DNA of 64,000 bases from Chrysomallon squamiferum. Lineage: Eukaryota; Mollusca; Gastropoda; Neomphalida; Peltospiridae. How positions within the stretch are numbered: the first letter of the stretch is position 1; each line of letters begins with the position of its first letter. Shown in pieces: positions 52,653-64,000 of the stretch. The notes beneath the pieces were generated by a model. It worked only from the letters and a program-made list of their open reading frames with translations. It made no database searches and had not been told where the DNA came from. The translations under genes were made by a program, and so were the position numbers. The stretch spans positions 14,005,037 to 14,069,036 of the forward strand of contig CM022677.1 of the NCBI GenBank assembly GCA_012295275.1, given 5' to 3'.

Positions 52653-55600
52653 CTGATGAGTCAGGGGAGTGTGAGGATCAGGTGGAGGTGATGTCTATAC
52701 TACAGAGAGCTCATCACTCAAGGAAGTCTGCTGAAGGCGTGGCTCGACATCTACTTCACAAACTGGACAGAAGCTGTGGAGTTCACACCACACCCTGTAC
52801 TTCTCACCCCTGGGAGGATCTGTCTTCTAACAGCAGAACTGCAAGGTGGCACTTTACTTGAAGTCTTTTTATGTTATATGGACTTTGTTTTCTATTATTT
52901 TATATTTAGTTTTGTAAGTACTGAAACTGACTTTATTAATTAATATCTTTTTTTTACTAAGATAAATTTAGATTTTGTAGTTTATTAAAGTGTAATTAAC
53001 TATCTTTTTAAAAGGATTTCACCTAATTATAGAATTATAAATTTCAAGTTGATTAACTGTTTTTTCCATGACTAGTGATAATCTTTACCAAACCAACTTT
53101 TCATTTTGAATTGTCCAGCACATCCAGTTCTACGGCCAGCTCAGTGGACACTGACTTCACCAAACTGGATGAACAGAGATTGCGTGAGTACATTCAGTCA
53201 CTGAAGAATGACCGGGCAGTGGTCAGAATGACCGTCATGGAGCTGGAGAGTTTACACGTTGATCATCTGCTTGACGAACCCAAGAAAACTCCAGAAGCTC
53301 AAAGACTGGATTTGGAAAATGCTGTGTTAATGCAGGAGCTGATGGCTATGAAGGTCAGTGTTACTAAATGTGTTGTTCTGTCTGTATAAAAATTCCTTGC
53401 TGCTAATCTTAAAAGAGAATAACCCATTATTTTTGGTGAACAGGAGTCTTCTCTCATTGTGTTTGTGTTTTTAACAATTTGAATAAATATAAAAATTGTT
53501 TTCTATTTTTGTATTGTATTAATCCTTTTCATAGTCTTTTATCTTTGTTTTATATTCAATTTATTTAAATATATTTTCTGTGATTCTAAATAGACTGAAC
53601 TTTATTCTTAACATTAGAATAGCATATTATTAAAACTACCTTGAGGTTTTGTACTATATTAACTAGTATTTCTGTTCTTTTGATTTTATTAATGACACCT
53701 TGGTCATTATTTTGAATCATGCTCTATTTGTATTAAAGCATTTTCTGAATTCTGGACAGACTCAATTTACTCACCTTGTTGTAATTTTGTTTTTCAGGAG
53801 GAGAAGGCAGAGCTGAAGGCTCAGAACTTGATGGAGAAGGAGAAGAGAGCTCTGGAGTTGAGACTGAGTGGTAAGGAGTCACAGGAGCAGGCCTACAGAG
53901 TACAGATAGAGCATCTCAAGTGTGAGATCTCAGAGCACCAGCAGAGACTGGGCAGAGACGGCAAACACAAACATGTGATTATCTCTGTTTTATCTATCAT
54001 TTTATCTGTTCTAAGTTAGACAGTATATATATATATAAACTATATATATATATATATATAAAATTATATAATTATATAAACAGACTGGGCAAACACAAAC
54101 GTGATTATCTCTGTTTTATTTGTCACTTTATCTCTTCTAAGTTAGATAGTAGATATATATATATAATTGAATAAACAGACTGGGCAAACACAAACATGTG
54201 ATTTTCTCTTACTTGATCTAGCAGTTAGACAGAGATAATTATATAAACAGGGGAACCAAATATAATAATAACATACACAGTAGATATGTCACATTATTTA
54301 TTTTATTATTTGTCACATGTTTGTGTGTTTTAAACCTGATTTAAAAAGAGAAAAAATCAAAATAATATTTATAGAATATGTCTGTTTATTTTATCATGTA
54401 AGTATTCTAAATAAAGTGACTTGTTCATATAAACAGAGAAAACGAAATAATAGAAACTTACTATATAGATCATTGTGTCATAACTACTGATACTGTTTAT
54501 CATAGTTCTTTATTATAATTTTAAATTGTATCTTTCTAAGAATACTGAGTATTATAATACAGAAATGTAATAATAATAGGCAATAATGATAGATTATATC
54601 ATAATATTGATTTTGTATGCCATAACCACTGATACTCTTTTTTCATAATAACTTTTAAATAATGATAATAATTAATTTAAAACCTTTGTTATTATTAAAT
54701 TTTAAATGTTTTAAACTTTGATTCATCAAGGTGTTAAGGTAAGGAACAGACAACATTCATAATTCTAATTTTATTATATAACTGAGTTTCAATCAATTAT
54801 CATCAGGATGATCATGATAATCTGATAATTATCTATAATAATTCTATTGATATAAATCATTACAATTTTAATTATATTATTATAATCAAGTTTTCATTGA
54901 TTATCATCATGATAAAGATGATAATTTGATAGCTTTCATAATTACTAAAGTTCTTAATGAATAATTGTTTATCATCAGGATGATGAAGATGATGAGCTGA
55001 CAGCACCAGCTATATGTGAGTTGAGATCGAATGATGTAATGGAGATAGCTCAGGACCTGTGTGAGTCACTCAGAAGAGAAAAACGACTCAAATTCAGAGT
55101 ACAAGAGTTAGTGGCTGCTCTAGAGAAAATCTCTAAAAACTCAGAAATCAGACATCAGCAGTCAGCAGAGTTTGTCAATGACCTGAAACGAGCTAACAGG
55201 TAAACATACAGGTGTATGCATGTCATGCATAATCTACATGTTCTACACTAAACATTGGTCTATGCAAACACATACACACATTTCAAACAGAAATTCAAAT
55301 TATATTTAGAGACATTTTTATTATAAACTTATTGTGTGAATATTATAATTATATAAACAGTATATAAATTGACATAATGTCATTGGTTTTTCTGTCTGGG
55401 ATTTTTTGTGGAAGAGTTTTTTGTGCAGTACTAAAATCACTTTTACTAATATTGTTGTTATTAACATTTATATATTTCTAACATAAATTTTTATTTTATT
55501 TTTGTTTTGTTTTGTTTTGTAATGTTTTGTAGTGATAGCATTAGTATTTCTGTAATATAATTGACATATCTAATCTTTATTTTACTTTATTTTTTGCCCT

Positions 55601-55929
55601 GTAATGTCTTGATATCATTATTATTCTAATGTTTTTAATTTTATTTTTGTAATATAAATAATTTAATTTTACATCTTCTTATTTCACTTTATTTTATAAA
55701 GCATTGCTTTATTATTTTTATTTTTAAATCAAATTAACATAATAGTTACATAGCTTTTTAATTTTATTTTTGTAGTTCCTTTATATGATTAGTATTTTTG
55801 TAACATAAATAACATATTCTAATTTTATATTCTTTTCATTTTCCTTTGTTTTCCCCATAGTGCCTTAATACTATAAACTAATTTTAAATAATAATCTTTT
55901 ATTTTATTTTATTTTATTTTTATTTATTT

Positions 55930-55961
<32 letters not shown>

Positions 55962-56143
55962 GTGCCTTGATATCAGCGTTTGATAAAGCAAAGAAGAAGT
56001 ACCAGAGCAAGCTGAAGAAACTTGAGACTCAGTTACAGGGGATGACAGATCGCTACGAGAGACAGATAAAACTGCTCAAACAAAGAATTGAAGTGCTTGA
56101 GATAGACACTGTTAGGCCACCAACCAATGAGACTTCATTATAG
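52653..56143 (+). CDS. MCC: MCC 3' exon block, right copy (five open exons, 334 residues)
   Basis: Exons 52,653-52,845, 53,119-53,353, 53,798-53,974, 54,979-55,199 and 55,963-56,143 have compatible phases and read 334 residues without a stop, ending NETSL before TAG. Family landmarks are as in the left copy. Here KNDRAVV and VDTDF keep the residues also found in vertebrate MCC, whereas the left copy has W and P. One codon (Tyr in AQNYLMEK) is missing compared with the left copy. Exons 4 and 5 are nearly identical between arms. If transcribed, this would give a PDZ-binding coiled-coil fragment; no start codon or promoter for such a product was identified. Confidence 0.85.
53950..54230 (+). repeat. 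Tandem array built from an MCC exon end and its donor site (right arm)
   Basis: Three units repeat the exon end, its donor and tatctctgttttat plus (TA)n. The first unit is the real exon boundary (donor at 53,975); the others lie at about 54,084 and 54,178. Confidence 0.8.
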
Positions 56144-56149
56144 CAGATC

Positions 56150-57170
56150 TGGGATTTTAAATTAACCAATCACTATGATTGTAACAAAATTCTGAGAGTT
56201 CTGTTATCCAGTCACTGTGTCTGTAAGAAAAGAGTGGTTAAAAAAGTTTGTTATTTACCAATCATGTAACCATGGTGATCTGAGAGTTAAAAATAGCCAG
56301 TCATGGTGTCTGTAATAAAAGACTGGCCACTGATCTGTAATAAACCAATCATCATGAATGTAACAAATGACCTGACCAAAAGATTTGGAATTAACCAATC
56401 AGTGTTGTTCTTGAAAAATTCAGGCCAGAGAAATATTGGCATACATTATTCAATACCTTGGACCATTCAAACAAATGTGCAAATGAAACATTATTGTGAA
56501 AGAACTTTGTGTTTATTTTGACCAACGTCTGTGACCAAAATGAACAAAACAGACATTACAGAAAACACTTCATTTAAATTACCATTGATGATCTAAAGAA
56601 AATGTTTGTGTGAATCAGTGTCAAAGGATCACCGGTTACATCTGAAGAAACAATACAACACAGTGGTACAACACACTAGCCAGTGAAATCTTATTACAGG
56701 AAACAGTCTCAGAAAAAATGAATTGTTCATCTTACCAGATTTTTGTACATATTTGTTAATGTTTTAGTGGATTTACATTTTAAACTCAGCACTTGAATCA
56801 AACAGTGAAAACTGTGCACAGAAAAACTCTTTTTAATTATAAATGAAATCCTGAGAGGTGATTGGATTGTCAGCTGACCAATGAAAATAGGAATGGCTTT
56901 AATAATTAACCAATGAAATTATTTATTTATTAGAGCTTCTGGCCAGTCAAACAGTAGAATAGATCTGAGCTTTAACCAATGAACAATCCTGTTTTATAAC
57001 ATGACATCAGACAAAGAAAAATATCACATAAAAATTAAAATGTCAGTTTTATATCACATTTGATATTTATGTATTATCTATAAAAATATATGTGACAACT
57101 GTTTTTAAACCAATGAAAATGATTTTCTCAGACATATTAGCCAATCAAAAGTAGTTTACTATCTGTATTG
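56150..57170 (+). other. MCC 3' flank with CCAAT-type repeats (right arm)
   Basis: Mirror of 24,420-25,430, with ccaatca and ccagtca reiterated. A short insertion at about 56,371-56,392 (ctgaccaaaagatttggaat) is absent from the left arm. Otherwise the two flanks differ by about 1% in the part compared. Confidence 0.6.
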
Positions 57171-57179
57171 ATCATTGAA

Positions 57180-57546
57180 AACAGATGTATCTATTTTATC
57201 TTTTTTTAAATATTGACTTTGTAATTCACTCTTAGTGAACATGAAAAAAATATCTTACTGTAATTTTATATTTAAACCATCCTATATTATAATATTTTCA
57301 ATGGATTGGTTAATTATATAGTATGAATATTTTTATTAAGTGTTTAAGAACATTATTTGAGTCATTTCTGTAATGATAATGACAGAAAATAGACTCTTTG
57401 AAGTTAATGTCTTATATCAAATGGTGAAATGTAAAAATTCTATTATTATTTTTATTTTTATTATTATTATTATTATTATTCTTATTATTATTATTATTAT
57501 GCTATTATGCTAATAATATTAAGATAATTATTGTTATTACAACTTC

Positions 57547-57598
<52 letters not shown>

Positions 57599-60090
57599 AT
57601 TACTGTCATTAGTATTATTATATTATTATTACTTCCACTACTACTACTACTGTTAGCAAAATAATTCTTATTAATATTCACCATCTTTGATTTTAACTAA
57701 ATGGGGTAATGCTGTATTTGTTTCATCATGATATTACACCAGCTGTTAGGCTTTTTTTAATTCACAAGTGTTGAAAATATTTGTTATTAGCTGATTATAT
57801 GCAAAACTTATTTGTGATATGTGTCTTCATTATGCATAATTAGAATCACACTGAATTGTTTGTGGCACTCTAACATCATGAAAAGTGATCTAATTTTTTT
57901 TTTATATAAATATGTTTTCAAAAGTGCTGTTTTGCTAAGTGAGAGATGATTCTTGTATTATTAAACAAAATGTTCTCTTTCACAATTTAAGAGTATGGTC
58001 TGAATTTGAATGAATAAAAAGAAATAAGATGTATATATGTTTGTATAACTCAGAAATTTACAGAATGTTTAGATGTACCAGTTTCTGCAGCTGATTACAT
58101 CTGGAAATAGAGTTTCACATCAGCAAACTTTGTATTTGTAGACAAACTAAAACCTTTAAGAATAAGATAATTTCCCTTTAGTTGGCCTAATGGTCTATTA
58201 AAAAATGTATTAAAAAATATATATATTTTCATTAACATCTTAAATGTAGAATTATATGCAGATTTCTTATTTGTTGGCCAATATCGTTAAACATTCATTA
58301 AAATAGATTGTTATGACATTTTAATTTAAAAATGTTTTAAATATATGTACATTTCCCTTTGTCTAAAACAAAAAAATACATTAAAATTAGATTGTGTCAA
58401 CATATTAATTTAAATATATTTTAAATGATATAAATTTCTTATTCGGTGGCCTATAATGTATTTAAATTTAATTACATTTCCCATTTGGCAACCTAGATCA
58501 GTAAAAACACACAAAGACATTGTAAAGGCACATACTGAACTTGAAATAATATGTGAATGTTTTTGTGGGCTGGTGTGAATAGTTACTTTATAAAAAACAG
58601 ACATGATCATGATGGTAAAGTTTACAAATTGTTAAATGGGCATTATCATGTTTAATGTTACTTTGTATGCAATAAAAAAAAACTCATCTATTTCAGCTAA
58701 GAAAGTTGTTTAGTTTTATTTCCAAGTGAAGAAACCAGTGAATAATGACAGGCAGAATTATTTATAATAATAATAATAATAATACAATGACAATAATAAT
58801 AATAACAAGAACAACAATAATAATAGTAATAATAGTAATACCAATAATAATAATAGTAATAATAATAACAATAATAACTAGAATGGAAATAACAATAATA
58901 GGAATATAATCATAATAATAATAATAATAATAATAACTAAAGAAGATAATAATTATAATAAAATAAAAATAATACTTTATTTTATATAATTTAAATGAAT
59001 TCTCTCTAGAGATAGCTGGTGTGAGTTGTACTTTTTATTTTCTCTTCATAAAATATTAAGTGAAGTAACAATAATCAAATATTTTTTTACAAAATCTGTT
59101 AGTAGTGAAAATTAAGTTACTAATAACCACAAATCTGATATTTATTTTCACTCATTCTAACAACCATTTGATTAACAAACTATAGATATCAATAGTCCAA
59201 ATTTGTCTTAAGTTATGGTGGAATTTAAGACTGTTTTGATTATGCTGAACATTTAGTTAACTTGGCTGCACACTGAGTTTGAAATACAGTGATGTCACTT
59301 CTAGCTCTGTTTTTCACTTTAATTTCTAACTATATCCAACCAAAAGCAAAAACAAAAACAAAAACAAAACTAAAATAACAAATAATAATTAATAATAGTA
59401 AATACAACAAATAAATAAAATAATTATAAATAGAGATAGATAGAAACAAGTGAATGAGGCAGAGACAAATGACAGAGACAACTGAATTAGACTGAGACAA
59501 GTTAGAGATACAAATGAGACAGAGACAAGTTATAAAGACAGCTAAGTGAATGAGAGAGACAGCTGAATGAGATATTTTACTTTCATTCAAACACTCAAAG
59601 AATGAACAGATTATATAAATATGTATATTTCATTAATGTTTTCATGTTGACATTTTTCTTTGATTCATATAGTAAAAATAAAAATCTTCTCATAGATAAA
59701 TGAGACAATTCCAGTGAAAGTCTGTCATTGCTGTCACTGTGCATAGAAATATTTCTCCATATTTTTAATAATGTTTTTGTGATTTTTTGAAAATACTTTT
59801 TTAATGAACACTAGTGGAATTTCATGCTTCTTTCATTTATCAGATATATTTTTAAATATAGAAATAAGACATTTTTGAAGCAGTAATTTAACATTAGTCC
59901 TAGAAGCAGAACATAATATTTATTAATAGGTTAGAATAGTATATACCTGTCTAGAAGATTATTTTCTATGAGAAGTTTAACAACACTTCTATAAGACCAG
60001 TAAGATTGATTGCAATAGGAATATTGCATTATTTTCCCTCTAAGCATGCAAAAATAAATAAATAAATAAAAATTAATAACTAAGTAAGTA
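57180..60090. other. Intergenic arm sequence (mirror of 21.7-24.4 kb)
   Basis: AT-rich DNA with (ATT)n at 57,551-57,595 and AAT-type runs at 58,765-58,945. No gene recognised. Confidence 0.6.
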
Positions 60091-60094
60091 ATAA

Positions 60095-60690
60095 CGTTAG
60101 AAACAACACCGTTATTACGACAACAACGGCGATATTAATAAAAACTAATAATACATTTTAATGGGATGCGGACACTAAGAAGTTAAGAACAACCCCTTTA
60201 CGATCACCCCATTAATAGATACACCAATACGTTCAGAACAACGCTGGTACGACGGCAATGACGGCGACATTAACAGAAATTGCATTAATATATTTTAACG
60301 TAGTATGTGCCCGCTCAGAAAGTATGAGGAAATAAAAAAGCAAAAGAATAACACTACTACGACGGCAACGACGGCGTCATTAATAAAAATAGTGATAATA
60401 TTTTTTAACATAGGTTGTGGACACTAAGAAAGTTTGAATACTAGTTAATAAAAAGCAAAATAATACAGAGAACGTTGAGAACAACGTCGTATACGATGGT
60501 AATGACGGCGACATTAATAGAGATGATAATCATATGTTTTAATATAAGATGGGAACGGTCAGAAAATAAGAATAACAGCGAGTAAAAAATGAAAAGGAAT
60601 AATGAGGAGTACACCAATAACGTTAACGGGCAACGGCAACGACAGCGACATTAATAGAAATTACAATAATATATTTTAATAGGTGATGCG
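60095..60690 (+). repeat. GACGGC-core satellite, right-arm copy
   Basis: Units contain gctggtacgacggcaatgac, ggcgacattaatagaaat, gcccgctcagaaa and gtacaccaataacgtt. It mirrors 21,080-21,665 and has the same orientation as 781-1536. Confidence 0.85.
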
Positions 60691-60898
60691 CCCGCTCAGA
60701 AACTAACTTGAAGGTACTCAGTAAATAAAGAGGAAACACGACCCCTAACACCCGGATTTAAAACGCGTGTCTGTAGATCTCCAGTATACAGTTTCATATT
60801 TAGTCATGTTTTTAAAACATCGTTATTTTATTTATGTTTTTATATTTTTATTTGCACTTTTCGTTCGTGCGGTTGTTTCTCTATTTTTATTTTTGACG

Positions 60899-61044
<146 letters not shown>

Positions 61045-61334
61045 CTGCTTCAAAATAAAATAAAAATAAAATGAAGTAGAATAGCTGATTACCCTTGGAA
61101 CCTCCACACAAAACAACCCCAATAATCTGTATTAGCTGTTAATAATAAATTTATAATAACAGTTCTACATTGATATTATATACATTAATTATATTTTACA
61201 CACAGACATATAGATATATAGGTGAATATCAAGAAACAATGTAAAATAGTTTTAAAGTTAAATGAAATAATGACAGAAGAATTTTATTTTATCATACAAA
61301 TATTTTATTTCAGTTTTATTTTGATTACACTGGA

Positions 61335-61369
<35 letters not shown>

Positions 61370-61417
61370 CAAACAAATTTCTTGAAATAAACTACAAAAA
61401 TAACAGAATAATTTACA

Positions 61418-61527
<110 letters not shown>

Positions 61528-61855
61528 AAAACTGGGTGAAAAATTTAAAAGTAAATCACATTTTGTTTTGAAATTTATCTTGCAATTTAGTATTTTTAAA
61601 CGAGACTTTAAGAATAATAATCATAATTAAAACAAATAATAACGAATTGATGAATTAGGTATTATATTTAATAAAAAAAGAAATGAAATTAAACAAAGTA
61701 ACTAAATTAATTACTTAATTAACTAAATTAATAAGTAAATAAATAATATAACTAATTATCTGTTTATTTATCAATTCATGTAAAGAAAGAAATGTCTGTG
61801 GACTTTCAACTTCAAAACAGTTAAAGTGAAACTAATTTAGCAGACAGTTTGAAGT

Positions 61856-63827
61856 TTACTTTTTACACCATGTAAATATTTTTATTTCTCCCATGAACTC
61901 TCCCACGTACAATTTGTTGTCATCACAACAGACAGACCAAGGTCCGGACAGTCCATCCTGGTCAGTGAGGATGTCACGTGTAATGTTACCATCTCGTGAC
62001 AACTGAACAACACAATTTCTATTTAAATCACAAACAAAAATATTTCCCTCCCTGTCACATGTAACACCTGCAAGTCTCTCAGTTTGTCTGAATCACGTGA
62101 CTTCCATTTGACGTCACCTGATGACGTCACACAAAATAAACTGTTTAGATTTTCTCTCTTTGACACAACAATCAGACATTGATCGTGAACTGTGAGTCTG
62201 CACGGACTGGGGATCAAATCTGTTGAGATAGAATTAATGAGCTGACCACTGTCTGTCAGTATGTCCAAGCACTGACTATTGTAACCAGTGACCGCGAGAC
62301 GGTTGCCAGGTAACACAGCGATATACCGATACTTTTTATCAGTGTTAACTGTTTTTACCAGTTTGAAGTTTTTCAAATTTAAAAACAACATTTTACTTTC
62401 ATCTGGCAGAGCAACAACAACAACAACATCACCCCGCTGATCACGTGATTCAGCAAGACCCCATGGTTGAGATGAAGTTTTGTATCTTTTTATCAGTGAT
62501 TTTCTTTCTAAACAAAAACATTTTACACATTCATTGAAAATATCACTAACAACAATTTTACTTTTGTCTGCACCTGACACCAGCAGGGAAACCAGACAAG
62601 GATTTAATTTATCTTTTTGTGTTTTTATGTTAATGGTGTCTGTGTGTTTGAGTGTGTCCGTTAGTCTGTCTATCTGTGTGTCTGTATGTTGTGTTTCCGT
62701 GTCAATTGTGTCTGTGTGTTTGAGTGTGTCTATCTGTGTGTCTGTTTGGATGTTTTTGGATATTTCTCCAATGTGGACTGACATTTCTGCCTTTTTGTCA
62801 GATTTTATCAGATTTATTTTAAACTTTGCTTTTTCTATTTGGGAACGAGATTTGGACAGAAACTCGGAAGTTGTGTTTTGAAGTTTGGTGAATTTTAAAA
62901 TGTTAATTTTTATATCTGACTCTGATTTTCTTGTCAGCAAATCTTCCCCCAATTTTATCATTTTTTCGTTTTCCTCAATCAGATGTTTGTGTTCATTGAA
63001 TAATTTGTCTATTTCTGAGTTTACAAAGTTCTGAGATTTTTCTATTTCTCTTATTAACCTGTCTTGTTCTTTGTGGACTGCGGCAGTAAAATCTGTGATT
63101 AGTGTGTTACCAATCCTTCTGACCTCTTCTGTGGTGTCCACGACGTTGATGTCGACGGCTTGGCGAAGTTGCTCAATCATATCATCCATCTCTGTCTGAA
63201 GAATTTCTTTAAAGGTTTTGAGACTTTCAGAAACAGAACTCAGAAGTGACATGTGATCTCCCTTTTGAGCTGAAGTAAGTAAATAAATAAATAAATAATC
63301 AATCAGTCAATTAATTAATTAACTAGAACTACTATTATTAATAAAGGTATGCCTACAATGTGAAGTTTTAGAATTTATTTGATCAACTACTTTAAAAATC
63401 TGAGTAGAAAAATGTCATAAATAAAGTTTCCTCTATTTCTTTAGGTTGTGATGGTTAATATCTTTAGTTAAACAATCACTAAATTTTTTCTTTTTTTAGT
63501 ATTTTATTGTAACGAATCTAAACACAACACTGCTGACTCACAAAACTTTGACTGTAGCCGATCATTAGCGGCGTTCTGTAGTGAATGGTTTATAGGGAAT
63601 TGATCTGCCCATGTATTCACTGGTTTCGAGCTGTCTGGGATGTGGACATCCTGCCTGCAGAACGGGCAGGTGATTTTTATGTCGTTGTTGTTGTAATTAT
63701 GACTTATATAGTCCTGCAGGCATTTGCTGCAGAACGAATGTCCACAGTTTAACATTCGCGGCTTCTTGAAAAGTTCCCTACAAATGCAGCACGAAAGATT
63801 TTCATCAGAGTTTGCAGCTGTTGCCAT
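61856..63827 (-). pseudogene. RING/coiled-coil/beta-propeller TRIM-like gene, right copy, one frameshift
   Basis: Exon 1 (63,827-63,542) and exon 2 (63,269-61,856) have the same splice sites and phase as the left copy. The RING is complete (CCIC, CGHSFCSKC, CPFC). The coiled coil and most of the propeller are open, with about two 24-residue repeat units where the left copy has about four. Near 62,070 one base is missing (gacttgcaggtgtt against gacttgagaggtgtt). This shifts the frame and stops it at 62,023, removing the last ~60 residues. Beyond the shift the original frame stays open to the homologous TAA at 61,856, so the lesion is young or an assembly error. Confidence 0.85.
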
Positions 63828-63957
63828 ATCTGTGAATAACAATAACAATAATATTAATAAATAAATAAATAAATAAATAACAATAATAACAACAGCAACA
63901 ACATAGAAGAATAAGAGAAGATAAAAAGGAAAATACAGAGAAAGAAAAATGTAACTA

Positions 63958-63958
<1 letters not shown>

Positions 63959-64000
<42 letters not shown>
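63959..64000 (+). repeat. (AAT)n microsatellite at window end
   Basis: AAT run reaching the last base of the window. Confidence 0.9.

Larger units (their letters stand above)
49362..56143 (+). pseudogene. MCC: MCC homologue, right copy, 5'-truncated with lesions
   Basis: Exons: 49,362-49,662 (RLREDAEKHNAQ, LQEEVNSLRVENNALQEQ and QLRSHIEYINDDREKLKRK blocks), 49,971-50,074, 50,397-50,483, 51,318-51,499 (KLAKHLVQSLQGCSNMQEIV; ESEMGVLLANCRAAGLGSL), then the open 3' block. Before 48.93 kb the N-terminal exons are absent. Lesions: frame changes in 49,362-49,662, one at an expanded (acag)n run; GAG to TAG at 50,070-50,072; a 25-bp deletion near 50,474 relative to the left copy; an internal deletion in the 51,318 exon near 51,400. 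A truncated transcript from the 3' exons is conceivable. On sequence alone this is a partial duplicate undergoing decay. Confidence 0.75.

Overview
The window is AT-rich, intron-bearing, microsatellite-dense eukaryotic DNA. MCC, IRAG/LRMP and prolyl 4-hydroxylase homologues show it is animal. RING proteins with a coiled coil and a C-terminal beta-propeller-like region, together with the repeat style, suggest a lophotrochozoan, most likely a mollusc; the species cannot be named from sequence.

The main structure is a large inverted duplication. The left arm (about 17.84-33.19 kb) holds an intact two-exon RING/coiled-coil/propeller gene (+) followed by the MCC gene (-). The right arm (about 48.93-63.83 kb) repeats the same block in mirror order and strand, with roughly 1-4% base differences in the stretches compared by eye, plus many indels. 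The inner edge of homology falls inside an MCC exon, so only the left MCC copy keeps the 5' exons (33.17-34.6 kb). The 15.7-kb spacer between the arms is not mirrored. It carries a P4HA retrocopy (36.4-38.0 kb), IRAG-like exons (39.4-40.5 kb), a Tigger/pogo-like transposon end running into a 200-N assembly gap (40,892-41,091), a TA-flanked MITE, a second terminal-inverted-repeat element, and a LINE remnant.

Both MCC copies have frameshifts or stops in their 5' halves, at different places. In both, the last five exons remain open and end in the family's NETSL PDZ ligand. The right RING gene has one frameshift; the left one encodes an apparently complete 615-residue protein. P4HA, IRAG, gag and LINE sequences are also decayed, so the region has many relics and one gene that looks intact.

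The left flank (1-17.8 kb) holds a 0.6-kb repeat that recurs inverted at 44 kb, a GACGGC-core satellite that also occurs once in each arm, exon-like fragments including a second IRAG piece (7.0 kb), a broken gag gene, degenerate interstitial telomeric repeats (11.9-12.7 kb), and a microsatellite-rich stretch with three spaced copies of one repeat.

The most unusual feature is that several MCC exon-intron junctions sit at the edge of tandem arrays whose repeat unit contains the splice junction itself, with copy number differing between arms.
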